Shown here one piece after another: positions 36,689-45,285 of a DNA stretch of 64,000 nucleotides. The DNA lies in assembly GCF_963677005.1 (NCBI RefSeq), contig NZ_OY781616.1, positions 1,901,501-1,965,500 of the forward strand. The letters are read 5' to 3'. Position 1 is the first letter of the stretch. Every line of letters starts with the position of its first letter. A program made the translations under genes and the position numbers. Under the pieces are notes generated by a model. It did no database searches. It worked only from the letters and a program-made list of their open reading frames with translations, and was not told the origin of the DNA. The DNA is from Maridesulfovibrio sp. (GTDB lineage: Bacteria; Desulfobacterota; Desulfovibrionia; Desulfovibrionales; Desulfovibrionaceae).

Positions 36689-36726
36689 GCATGATGGCCC
36701 GCCAGCCGGAAGCCTGATTCCGCAAA

Positions 36727-38238
36727 TTAATCAATCTTGCTCGTCCGCCCGAAAAGCTCGGTCATTTCACCGAGTTTTTCGCTGATGAGCGGTGTAAGCT
36801 GGCCGGGAAGCAGTTTCCATCCCCAGTTGCCGTCGGCTTTTCCGGGAATATTCATACGCGCACTGCTGCCAAGCCCAAGCAGGTCCTGAACCTGTATAAC
36901 GCACAAACATCCTACGCTTGACATAAGCAGCCGGATAAGTTCCCAGGAAACCTTGGACTCGTCCAGCCAGTCCCGCCCCAGATAAGCCAGCAGATGCTTG
37001 CGGCTGACCTCGTCAGCGTCTTCGCTGAACCACCCCCGGTTTGTATTGTTGTCGTGCGTGCCGGTATAAACAACCGAATTGCGTCTGTGATTATGCAGGG
37101 CATCCCCGCAGTAGCCGATATCGCTACCAAAAGAAAATTGAAGCAGGTTCATACCCGGAAGCTGAAAACGGTCCTTCAGATAGATGACGTCCGGGGTAAT
37201 ATGCCCAAGGTCCTCGGCTATTATACGCAGGCATCCTTCTTCACAGGACAACTTTTCGAAAAACGCATGTCCCGGTGCGGGAACCCAGTAGCCGTCCATA
37301 GCGGTCTCGGCCTCGGCAGGAACTTCCCAGTATGCGGAAAAACCGCGAAAATGATCCAGACGCACCCAGTGGTAAAGTCCCAGATTATGTTTCATCCGGC
37401 TGACCCACCAGCCGAAGTTTTCATCTTTTAGAACATCCCAGTCATAGACGGGATTTCCCCACAGCTGCCCGGTCTTGCTGAAGTAATCCGGTGGAACACC
37501 GGCAACGCAATACGGTTCTCCCTGATCATCCAGCTTGAAAATATGCCGGTTGGCCCAGACATCGGAACTGTCATGGGTCACGTAAATAGGCACATCGCCG
37601 ATAAGCTCGACACCTATCTCCCCCAGATGATCCCGCAACTGCCCCCACTGGCGGAAAAATATCCACTGGCAGAATTTTGCGAACAATATCTCGCGAAACA
37701 GCTTTTCACCCCAGTGGCGCAACCCTTCCGGGTGTCTGTCGCGGATATCCTCCGGCCATTCAGTCCAGCTCGCGTTGTTGAAATGATTCTTCAAGGCCGA
37801 AAACAGCGCAAAATCATTCAGCCAGTGCATGTTGTCCCAGAGAAACTGGTTGAAAAGCGGATCGGAAAGCAGAGCCTCGCCCTTACGGGAAAAAGCCTTG
37901 CGCAGCAGATCACTCTTTATGGCTGAGGCTGTATCGAAATCGGCGTGGTCGCGATCAGGGACAGTACAGGCAAGGACCTCCTCATACTCCAGCAGGCCGT
38001 AATCGACCATAAGCTCGGGACTTATGAGCAACGGATTAGCCGCAAAAGCGGAACATCCCGAATAAGGCGAGTTGCACAGTTCCGGTCCGGTCGGAGTAAT
38101 AGGCAGAACCTGCCAGAAACGCTGCCCGGACTCGGCCAGAAAATCGGCAAAGGCGTAGGCTGCCGGCCCCAGGTCACCGACTCCGAACCGGGATGGAAGT
38201 GAGGTGAAATGCAACAGTATTCCGCTTGACCGTTTCAT
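36727..38238 (-). CDS. malQ: 4-alpha-glucanotransferase (amylomaltase)
   Basis: 503 aa, GH77, cytoplasmic. Transfers glucan segments between maltodextrins, in glycogen and maltooligosaccharide metabolism. N-terminal SSGILLHFTSLPSRFGVGDLGP, nucleophile in RLDHFRGF, acid/base Glu in IIAEDLGHITPDV, and YTGTHDNNTNRGWF are visible, so it should be active. GGAG lies a few bases before the ATG. It follows the TreZ-like gene by 110 bases on the same strand and works with the glycogen phosphorylase at 58483-60948. Confidence 0.95.
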   Translation of the reverse strand: MKRSSGILLHFTSLPSRFGVGDLGPAAYAFADFLAESGQRFWQVLPITPTGPELCNSPYSGCSAFAANPLLISPELMVDYGLLEYEEVLACTVPDRDHADFDTASAIKSDLLRKAFSRKGEALLSDPLFNQFLWDNMHWLNDFALFSALKNHFNNASWTEWPEDIRDRHPEGLRHWGEKLFREILFAKFCQWIFFRQWGQLRDHLGEIGVELIGDVPIYVTHDSSDVWANRHIFKLDDQGEPYCVAGVPPDYFSKTGQLWGNPVYDWDVLKDENFGWWVSRMKHNLGLYHWVRLDHFRGFSAYWEVPAEAETAMDGYWVPAPGHAFFEKLSCEEGCLRIIAEDLGHITPDVIYLKDRFQLPGMNLLQFSFGSDIGYCGDALHNHRRNSVVYTGTHDNNTNRGWFSEDADEVSRKHLLAYLGRDWLDESKVSWELIRLLMSSVGCLCVIQVQDLLGLGSSARMNIPGKADGNWGWKLLPGQLTPLISEKLGEMTELFGRTSKID

Positions 38239-38348
38239 AAAAAACTCCTTGCTCTACGTACGCTGAACGACCGGAAGGTCCGGTACTCAGCCCATATTGC
38301 AGAGCAAGGAAGAATAAGTAAAGCGGGATTAATTTCAATCAGGTCAAA

Positions 38349-40169
38349 TTATGGCCGCCCGGAATCAACCGGGGTACAAAGAAACAACGCGAACGACTGC
38401 GGAGCCATCATTATACTCTCCTCAGCCGGGAGCAGCACCGGCAATGGATCAGCGGTTCCACCATAGGCGGGCGAAGCACTGTATATTTCAGTATTCCATA
38501 TGCCTTCCGGGAGGAACCCGGCCGGTCTGCAGGAAGTTTCATCATGGTTGAAATTGAGCAGCACCGCCGCATACCTGCGACTTCCTGTAACACTGTTTCT
38601 TAAGACCAGCACCAGTCCCGGATTTATCTCCTGAACCTGACTTCTGCTGCGGCAGGGTTCGTGGATGGTAGGATGTTCGCGGCGGACTTTCAGCAGGCTG
38701 TGATACAGAGACAGCATGGCCTTACCGCGCTCCGTCTCCATATTCTGCCAGTCCAGACGACAGGCGGAAAAAGATGATCCGGCATCCGAAACTGCCTCCT
38801 CCCCGCCTTCGGAAGGCAATCCGCTGCAGGTATCATTAAAATACAGGAAAGGAGCCGGTTCGCCGTACTCCTCGCCCATAAAAATCATGGGAACATATGG
38901 AGAAAGTATGGTCGCTCCTGCGGCAAGCTTGGCGGCTTCGAACCCGGCCTTTTCGATAATGCGGCATTTGTCGGCCGGACCGGAATCCCGATCATGCCCC
39001 TGCGAATAAACCACGAACTTGCTGCCGTTCAATTCCGAATGGTGCTGTCCCTGAAGCCGCATGAAATGCGGAGAAAGTTCCCCGCGATAAGCAAAGCCGT
39101 ACTGCAAAGCCGAAACCATTCGGCGAGGATCGGCATAGTCCTCCAGCAGTCCGTCACTGCTGCCGGTCAGTCTGCATTGCAGGGCGTTGCAGAAATTATC
39201 ATTATATAATGCGTCCAGATTGTATCCTCCCTTGTCATGAGGGAGAACGGGACGTGCCGCATTTCGCTTGTCCCCGGTAATGACCACGCAATGTCTGCCG
39301 CCGGCACGGGAAAACTTGCTGACCCTTACGGACAGTTCCTCCAGAAAATGTACCGGGCTCTGGTCAAAAATAAGATGGGCGTCACTTATGCGCAGACCGT
39401 CCACACGGTAATCACGAAGCCAGGACAAGGCGCACTGGATAACCATCTCCCGCACCCCTCCACTGAACCGGCCATCGAAATTGACCGCCTTCCCGTGGCG
39501 CAGGCAATATCTGTCGCTGAAAAGCAGGGGATTGAAAACGGACAATTCTTTTACCGGCATCAGCGACGCGCAAGGCACATCTATTAGAACGGCCATTTCC
39601 CTGAGGTGACATTCCCTTACAAGCTTCTTGAACTCGTCAGGAGAACCGTAAGGACTGTGCGGGGAATATGGAAATTCCGTTGCATAGCCCCAGGCCATGT
39701 TACCGGCAAAACCGGCAACCGGCAGAAGCTGCAAAGTATTTACGCCTAGGTCCCGCAGGTAATCCAGCCGGCCGATCACACCTTGGAAACTGTGTTCCGG
39801 GCTGAATGTTCCCACATGCACTTCATAAATAATCATTTCGCCCATAGGCAGACCGGCAAAGTTGTCTCCCATCCAGTCAAAACAATGGTGGTCGATGACC
39901 ACCGAGGAATCCCTGAGTCCCTTGGGCTGCCACAAAGATGCCGGGTCCGGGATGCCGTTCTCCCCGTCCAGCGTAAATGAATACATGGTGCCGGGCATTA
40001 TTCCGGAAAGGGTTATTTCATGAAAACCCAGCCCCACCGGGTCCATGTCCCTGCTTATCCCGGCACTGTTTTTTAATGAAATACTGGCATGTTGAATATG
40101 GGGTGCAAAAATTTTGAAAGAGCATTCTCCGTTTCTGTGAAACCTGGCGCCGAAGTAAGACTTATCCAT
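38349..40169 (-). CDS. TreZ-like GH13 protein lacking catalytic residues
   Basis: 606 aa. An N-terminal beta domain, a GH13 barrel and the layout of malto-oligosyltrehalose trehalohydrolase are seen (EVHVGTFSPEHSFQGVIGRLDYLRDLGV). But region I reads DVPCAS (197-202) instead of the D-x-V-x-N-H type, the nucleophile position in DGLRIS is Ser262 instead of Asp, and the acid/base Glu position is Gly299 (VVITGDKRN). Only the third Asp (GHDRD, Asp393) remains. Hydrolysis is therefore unlikely, and a glucan-binding or regulatory role is more probable. The start at 40169 has only a weak ribosome site. It is followed by malQ. Confidence 0.8.
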   Translation of the reverse strand: MDKSYFGARFHRNGECSFKIFAPHIQHASISLKNSAGISRDMDPVGLGFHEITLSGIMPGTMYSFTLDGENGIPDPASLWQPKGLRDSSVVIDHHCFDWMGDNFAGLPMGEMIIYEVHVGTFSPEHSFQGVIGRLDYLRDLGVNTLQLLPVAGFAGNMAWGYATEFPYSPHSPYGSPDEFKKLVRECHLREMAVLIDVPCASLMPVKELSVFNPLLFSDRYCLRHGKAVNFDGRFSGGVREMVIQCALSWLRDYRVDGLRISDAHLIFDQSPVHFLEELSVRVSKFSRAGGRHCVVITGDKRNAARPVLPHDKGGYNLDALYNDNFCNALQCRLTGSSDGLLEDYADPRRMVSALQYGFAYRGELSPHFMRLQGQHHSELNGSKFVVYSQGHDRDSGPADKCRIIEKAGFEAAKLAAGATILSPYVPMIFMGEEYGEPAPFLYFNDTCSGLPSEGGEEAVSDAGSSFSACRLDWQNMETERGKAMLSLYHSLLKVRREHPTIHEPCRSRSQVQEINPGLVLVLRNSVTGSRRYAAVLLNFNHDETSCRPAGFLPEGIWNTEIYSASPAYGGTADPLPVLLPAEESIMMAPQSFALFLCTPVDSGRP

Positions 40170-40193
40170 ATGACCACTCTTTGAAAGAATATT

Positions 40194-40222
40194 TTGTTTT
40201 TCCTGAAACGATAATGTATACT
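40194..40222 (+). promoter_or_regulatory. Sigma70-like promoter
   Basis: TTGTTT (40194-40199), 17 bases, TATACT (40217-40222). It lies 76 bases before the ATG of the next gene. Confidence 0.6.
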
Positions 40223-40297
40223 GATTACAAAAGTAGGTTCGCCTTTTGCATGTGTCTCAGTACTTACATCTCGAAAAACAGTATCAGGAGGCAGAGC

Positions 40298-40651
40298 ATG
40301 AAAACCTATCACGATTCCCGAGAAACTGAGGAACGGGTCAAGATCGCTCAGGTCATGGGCGGCGAAAGTGCTGTTATCCACGAACTGGATTTCCAGGATG
40401 TGGCTATATCCTCGAATGCAGTGCGTACTCTGAAGCTGGCAGCAGCGGCCGTGATGAACCGCTATATGCCCGGCAGCCGTCCAGAAAAACTGACAGAATC
40501 ACAAGCCGTTGCCTTTTTCATTGACCGGGTATTCTGGGACGAGGATTCCATGGGGCTTATCCTTTGCGCCGACATTGCCTCACGCAGCTTCTGCATCCCC
40601 ATCCCCAGTGAACACTGGCATATGAAAACCGATCTTGGAACTATTCAGTAG
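40298..40651 (+). CDS. Small unknown protein (117 aa)
   Basis: No family recognised. The ATG at 40298 has AGGAGG 6 bases upstream, which decides the start against a frame opening at 40181. The protein is soluble, acidic at the ends (KTYHDSRETEERVKIAQVM, SEHWHMKTDLGT), with an alanine-rich helix in the middle (VRTLKLAAAAVMNRYM). It has its own promoter and terminator, so it is a single-gene unit. Confidence 0.75.
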   Translation: MKTYHDSRETEERVKIAQVMGGESAVIHELDFQDVAISSNAVRTLKLAAAAVMNRYMPGSRPEKLTESQAVAFFIDRVFWDEDSMGLILCADIASRSFCIPIPSEHWHMKTDLGTIQ

Positions 40652-40689
40652 TTATTTTTAAAAGTTTTTGCAAGCAGATTATAAGCATA

Positions 40690-40712
40690 GGGAGGTTTAT
40701 CCTCCCTTTTTT
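40690..40712 (+). terminator. Intrinsic terminator
   Basis: GGGAGG-TTTAT-CCTCCC followed by six T, 38 bases after the stop at 40651. Confidence 0.9.
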
Positions 40713-40958
40713 ATGATATTATATATAGAAATATCTATTAAATTTAACGTATATATTTTATCTACTGCAAATCAGCAGAACTGTGCCCTTTAAGGGAAAG
40801 ACCGACTCTGGCGTTCTGATCATGTACATGCCAGGGCTTTTCCTCGCAGCAGTCCGGGAATCAGCGAAATGTAAACCACATGTCACTGCGGAGTAACACA
40901 CCGAAAAAGGAGAATGGATATGGTTGATAATTAAAAATTCCAAAGCATGGAGTGTCCA

Positions 40959-42812
40959 ATGGTCAATGAAAGATGTCCGGAACTTTTTCGTCTAAGCTCG
41001 CCTTTTGAAGATCCTTTCAGGGGAGCCCTGTTCTCCGTCCTTCAAAAGCCTCTGTCCAGCCTGCTGTGCCTGCCCAGACTGAACTCGCTCTACAACATTG
41101 CGCAGGATGAAAGCTGCTGGGACGGTCAGACCGATTTTGTCAGCAAGGCTCTCAAACTGCTGGGAGTGAACACCGAAATTGATGAGCAGCAGATCAGGGC
41201 CATTCCAAGAAGCGGCCCTTCTGTTGTGGTGGCCAATCATCCCTTCGGCGTGGTGGAAGGCATTTTCCTGCTCCGCATGCTCAAGATGGTCCGGCCTGAT
41301 GTCAAAATTATGGCAAACTTCATGCTCGGCCTGATACCAGAGATGCACGAACAACTCATCTCCGTGGACCCGTTCGGACGCAAGGATTCCCATAGAGGAA
41401 ACATCTCCGGACTCAAAAAGGCAGTCAAATGGGTCAGGGACGGCGGCATGCTGGCCGTGTTCCCGGCCGGAGAAGTGGCCAGCCTCAAAATCAGGGACCG
41501 AAAAGTTGAGGACCCGGCCTGGAGTCCAACGGTTGCGGGCATTATCAAGAAAACAGGAGCCTGCGCTACTCCGGTATTTTTCAACGGCCGGAACAGCGCC
41601 CTGTTTCAGGCCATGGGGATGCTCCACCCGCGCCTGCGCACGGTACTCCTCCCGCGCGAAAACCTGAACAAAACCAGCGGACAGGTGGAATTCGCCGTGG
41701 GCAACACAATTTCAAACGACAGGCTTATGGATTTTGAAGAGAACAGGGACCTTATCGAATACCTGCGCTTCCGCACCTATGCCCTGCGTTCCAGATTCAA
41801 AAAGAAAAAAGCTCCTGCTCCCGTATTCAGAAAAAAGGAAAAGCCGTTATGCGAACAGGTTGAGAAAAGCAGGCTTGCCGCAGAAATAAAAAGCCTGGGT
41901 TCGGAAGCGATCCTTGCCGAAAACAGCGAATTTCTTGTCTACGAAGTGCACTCCGCCAAATGCCCCTTCATCCTCCATGAAATAGGAAGACTGCGCGAAA
42001 AGACATTCCGGCTTGCAGGCGAAGGAACCGGGAGAGCCGCGGACGTGGACCGCTTCGACAACACCTTCGTCCACCTTGTGCTCTGGAACAGAAAAGAGGA
42101 CGAGATAGCCGGGGCCTACCGTTTTGCACGCACAGACGATTGCATAAAAGCTTTCGGGCTCAACGGTGTGTACAGCCACTCGTTCTTCAGATTCAAGCCG
42201 GATTTTTTCGAGACCGTCACCCCGGCCCTTGAACTGGGCAGATCATTTATCCGCCCCAGATACCAGCGCAACTATTTCTCGCTCATGATGCTGTGGAAAG
42301 GCATCGCCGCCTATCTGAGCAGGAACCCCAAATATCGCTATCTCTTCGGATGTGTGAGCATTTCAAACGATTACAAGAAACTGTCCAGAGAATTCATTGC
42401 CGAATCGCTTATGGCTTCCACCGGGCGCAAGGACCTTGCCGGGCTGATCTCGCCGGTCAAACCGCTTAAGCTGAAAAAGCTGAAATACTGGAAAAAGACA
42501 CTGCCTGAATCGGCGTTCTCCACCCCTACGGAACTGGAAAACATTGTGCAGGACATTGAAGGAGACAAGAGCATTCCGGTACTGCTGCGCCATTACCTGA
42601 AACTCGGAGGGGAACTGGCCGGATTCAACGTCGACCCGGCATTCGGAAGCACACTGGACGGGCTGATAGTGGTAGACCTGCTCAAGACATCGCGCCGGAG
42701 CCTGAACAAATTCATGGGCAAGGAAGAAGCCGCCGCCTTTCTGGAATATCACAGTAAAGCCGCCCCTCAGCCAATTATCAGCAGTGAAGAAAATGAAAAA
42801 GTAGCCGTCTGA
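40959..42812 (+). CDS. Bifunctional acyltransferase, OlsF-like
   Basis: About 617 aa. The N-terminal half is a PlsC-like acyltransferase (ANHPFGVVEG near residue 93, with the H-x4-D-type site as HPFGVVE, and FPAGEVAS). The C-terminal half is a GNAT-like N-acyltransferase of the ornithine-lipid OlsB/hemolysin type (ELGRSFIRPRYQRN, LFGCVSISNDY). Fusions of this type (OlsF) make ornithine or related aminolipids by two acylations, so that is the likely product, though the amine is not proven. The ATG at 40959 has GGAG 6 bases before it; one at 40947 is less well supported. Confidence 0.78.
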   Translation: MVNERCPELFRLSSPFEDPFRGALFSVLQKPLSSLLCLPRLNSLYNIAQDESCWDGQTDFVSKALKLLGVNTEIDEQQIRAIPRSGPSVVVANHPFGVVEGIFLLRMLKMVRPDVKIMANFMLGLIPEMHEQLISVDPFGRKDSHRGNISGLKKAVKWVRDGGMLAVFPAGEVASLKIRDRKVEDPAWSPTVAGIIKKTGACATPVFFNGRNSALFQAMGMLHPRLRTVLLPRENLNKTSGQVEFAVGNTISNDRLMDFEENRDLIEYLRFRTYALRSRFKKKKAPAPVFRKKEKPLCEQVEKSRLAAEIKSLGSEAILAENSEFLVYEVHSAKCPFILHEIGRLREKTFRLAGEGTGRAADVDRFDNTFVHLVLWNRKEDEIAGAYRFARTDDCIKAFGLNGVYSHSFFRFKPDFFETVTPALELGRSFIRPRYQRNYFSLMMLWKGIAAYLSRNPKYRYLFGCVSISNDYKKLSREFIAESLMASTGRKDLAGLISPVKPLKLKKLKYWKKTLPESAFSTPTELENIVQDIEGDKSIPVLLRHYLKLGGELAGFNVDPAFGSTLDGLIVVDLLKTSRRSLNKFMGKEEAAAFLEYHSKAAPQPIISSEENEKVAV

Positions 42813-42843
42813 TTTAACCGCCCCTGCTTATGGGGCGGTTAAA
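42813..42843. terminator. Terminator-like palindrome
   Basis: Arms TTTAACCGCCCC and GGGGCGGTTAAA, 12 bp, loop TGCTTAT. It directly follows the acyltransferase stop. The plus-strand U-tract is weak. Confidence 0.6.
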
Positions 42844-42955
42844 TTACTAAGTCTTCCCTACCGTCATATATTTTGAAAATCTGCATAGCTGTGACAAGAA
42901 CAGCCTACAATTTTTAACGACAGCATCGTTTAAAAACATGTTATATTAAACAATT

Positions 42956-43087
42956 AGGGATTCCAAAGGGGATTATCCATCTCTGCTCTCCATATCCCTA
43001 AGACTCGAAGCGAGCTTCTCGCCTAAGGGCTAATGGGCCTTTGGCTGCCAGAGGCGAATCAAATCATCAAAAGCGCGTAGCGCATCA
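42956..43087. repeat. Dispersed palindromic repeat, copy 1 (interrupted)
   Basis: Same element as 45137-45208. It begins AGGGATTCCAAAGGGGATTATCC and ends with CTTTGGCTGCC, GAGGC and AAGCGCGTAGCGC blocks. Between the two central arms (42979-43037) lie 59 extra bases that themselves hold an inverted repeat (CCCTAAG...CTAAGGG, with GAAGC/GCTTC inside). It lies between convergent genes. Confidence 0.75.
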
Positions 43088-43111
43088 AGATAAGCTCCTC
43101 AACTAAGAAGC

Positions 43112-44140
43112 TTATGCTTCCCCCATCAATCGGGAAAGTTCAGCGCAGAAATCTTCTATATCCTTGTCGGTTGTCGACCAGGACGTCATCCAGCGCACTT
43201 CTCCGGTGGTGTGGTCCCACACGTAAAACGGGAATGCCGACTGCATGGCCGCTGTAACGCTTTCCGGTATGATAGCGAAAACGCCATTGGCCTCTACAGG
43301 GCGGGTAATTCTTACCCCGTCAATCCTGCCGGCCAGTTCGGCAAGTTTTGCGGCCATGGAATTGGAATGTTCGGCATTGCGTTTCCAGAGATCATCGGTG
43401 AACAGCGCCTTGAACTGGGCACCGACATAACGCATCTTCGAAACAAGCTGCATGCCCTGCTTGCGGACATATTCGAAATCCTTTCCAAGATCGGAATTGA
43501 TGAACACGGCGGCTTCAGCGCACATGCACCCGTTCTTGGTTCCGCCGAAGGAGAGCACGTCCACTCCGCAATCGACGGTCATTTCCCGCAATGAGACTCC
43601 CAGAGCAGCGGCAGCATTGGCTATGCGCGCTCCGTCCATATGAACGACAAGTCCCCTGCCGTGCGCGAAATCGCACAGCGCCCTGATTTCCTCCACGGAA
43701 TAAAGCGTGCCCAGCTCGGTGTTCTGGGTGATGGAAATTACCGCGGGCTGGGAGCGGTGCACATCGCCGACCTGCGCGAAAAGAGGTTCCAGCGCATCCA
43801 CCTGAATCTTACCGTTCAGGGTCTCGGCATGCACCAGCTTGAGTCCGGCGACGGCTTCACACGAGCCGCATTCGTCAACGGTGATATGGGCACATTCGGA
43901 ACAGATAATGCTGTTCCAGCTTCGGGTCAGGTGCTTGAGTATCAGGGTATTGGTGGCCGTTCCGGTGCCGAGAAAAAATACTTTCGCATCCTTGCCGAAA
44001 TGTTCCCGGAAAAGTTCCACGGCTTCGGCGGATACGGGGTCCGCACCGTACGAGGACATGTGATCCTTATTGGCCTGCATTATGGCATCCATCACTTCCG
44101 GATGCACTCCCGAATAATTGTCGCTTGCAAATGAGCGCAT
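43112..44140 (-). CDS. ltaE: Low-specificity L-threonine aldolase
   Basis: 342 aa, PLP enzyme splitting threonine or allo-threonine to glycine and acetaldehyde. Seen: SDNYSGVHPEVM at the start, FFLGTGTATN, HMDGARIANA, and the PLP lysine in LSFGGTKNG. The ATG at 44140 has GGAG 8 bases upstream; a longer frame would run through the terminator hairpin and is rejected. The stop at 43112 lies beside palindromic repeat copy 1. Confidence 0.92.
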   Translation of the reverse strand: MRSFASDNYSGVHPEVMDAIMQANKDHMSSYGADPVSAEAVELFREHFGKDAKVFFLGTGTATNTLILKHLTRSWNSIICSECAHITVDECGSCEAVAGLKLVHAETLNGKIQVDALEPLFAQVGDVHRSQPAVISITQNTELGTLYSVEEIRALCDFAHGRGLVVHMDGARIANAAAALGVSLREMTVDCGVDVLSFGGTKNGCMCAEAAVFINSDLGKDFEYVRKQGMQLVSKMRYVGAQFKALFTDDLWKRNAEHSNSMAAKLAELAGRIDGVRITRPVEANGVFAIIPESVTAAMQSAFPFYVWDHTTGEVRWMTSWSTTDKDIEDFCAELSRLMGEA

Positions 44141-44154
44141 TAAATAGTCTCCAT

Positions 44155-44186
44155 GAAAAAAGCCTGCCCCGGACACGGGACAGGCT
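44155..44186 (-). terminator. Terminator/attenuator hairpin directly before ltaE
   Basis: Minus-strand arms AGCCTGTCCCG and CGGGGCAGGCT form an 11-bp stem followed by six T. The T-run ends four bases before the ltaE ribosome site. There is no room for a promoter between the two, so ltaE transcription must start upstream and read through it. Confidence 0.75.
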
Positions 44187-44302
44187 GCGCTCTGCCAAGA
44201 ATAAAGCTCATATCCAAACATTTGAAAGGAGTGTTTGCACACCGCTCATCCGTTTAAATATGGAATTTCCCGACAGGTCGCCTGGTTTGAAAAAGAAAGT
44301 AA

Positions 44303-44887
44303 TCAACAAATAAACTGCTGCACGAACGGATTCATGAATTCATAGACAAGGTCGGCCATAATCTCGTAGCCGGCTTTTCCCGGATGCACTCCGTCGCCGC
44401 TGCCGATATCCTCAAGATAGGCTCCGTTCTGCCGCAGTGATGTATTAATATCCAGATACGGGATGTCAAGCTCCCTGCACAGGGAACCGAATCCGGCAGC
44501 AAGCTCCACGCTGACGCGGTCGCGGTCTTTGTCCGCCATCGGCGGCGGGCAGATGAACAGCACCCTCCGCTCCCCGGCGGCCATATGAAGGATTGCCCTG
44601 GCGTTTTCAAGGCTCTGCTCCGGAGTCAGGCCGTTGGCGATGTCTGCGGCGCCGAAGCTGAATACGGCAATGCTTTCCATGCCCCTGATGACCCGAGCAT
44701 ATATTTCAGCCTGCCACCGTTCCTTTATATGCTGCGTGGTAGAGGCTCTCACGCCGAGGTTATATGCGGTCACGTCCTTCCCCGTGGGGTCGAGACGCCT
44801 GCAAACCCGGCCTGTCCAGCCGAGCCACTCGGAATCGTTCACACCGAGCGTGATGGAATCACCCATAAAAAAAAGCTGCATTTTCAA
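44303..44887 (-). CDS. SGNH/GDSL-family hydrolase
   Basis: 194 aa, no signal peptide. Block I GDSITLG, block III FSFGAADIANG (in place of the usual G-x-N-D) and block V GDGVHPGKAGY with the catalytic Asp-His pair are visible. Members of this family cleave esters in lipids, peptidoglycan acetyl groups or sugars; substrate is unknown. ltaE follows on the same strand after an attenuator-like hairpin, so one transcript is possible. Confidence 0.85.
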   Translation of the reverse strand: MKMQLFFMGDSITLGVNDSEWLGWTGRVCRRLDPTGKDVTAYNLGVRASTTQHIKERWQAEIYARVIRGMESIAVFSFGAADIANGLTPEQSLENARAILHMAAGERRVLFICPPPMADKDRDRVSVELAAGFGSLCRELDIPYLDINTSLRQNGAYLEDIGSGDGVHPGKAGYEIMADLVYEFMNPFVQQFIC

Positions 44888-45009
44888 TTTCCTCTAAAGT
44901 TGATATAGCATAACTGTCCGCACGATGTGTGCGAAGTACGCACAGGTTATACACCGGACTCTTACCGGAGTTAAGGGCCAATTCCATTCAAAAAACAGTT
45001 TTCTGCAAA

Positions 45010-45030
45010 TGATTATCATGTTGATTATCA
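45010..45030. promoter_or_regulatory. Fur-family-like operator
   Basis: Two TGATTATCA half-sites separated by three bases, each near-palindromic. The pattern resembles Fur/Zur boxes. It lies between the SGNH gene and znuC, 255 bases before znuC. Confidence 0.45.
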
Positions 45031-45136
45031 GAGCAAATATGGATATCGCATGCTTTTAGTTTTCACGGTTATTGCCTTAGTCCCGCAAAATTTTCTACTG
45101 ATATGGATACGTTCAATGCAGCCAACTTAAACTATC

Positions 45137-45208
45137 AGGGATTCCAAAGGGGATTATCCCCTTTGGCCGCCAGCGGCGAAATCATTTATCATAAGCGCGA
45201 AGCGCTTC
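45137..45208. repeat. Dispersed palindromic repeat, copy 2 (intact)
   Basis: Three palindromes in series: arms CCAAAGGGGAT / ATCCCCTTTGG about one central base, GCCGC/GCGGC and AAGCGC/GCGCTT. A repeat starting GGGATTCCAAAGGGGATTATCCCC is familiar from Desulfovibrio genomes, as I recall. Confidence 0.75.
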
Positions 45209-45285
45209 AAATTCAGCCTATTAAAAGCCTTTCGGCGAAGAAATAAAACAGCCACGTTAGTTTTCACGGCGGAGGTTCTGCACCA

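Noticed and set aside
40155-40175. DnaA box (TTATCCATA) near the TreZ-like gene start
   Set aside because: One imperfect copy within a coding region, with no cluster of boxes or AT-rich unwinding region.
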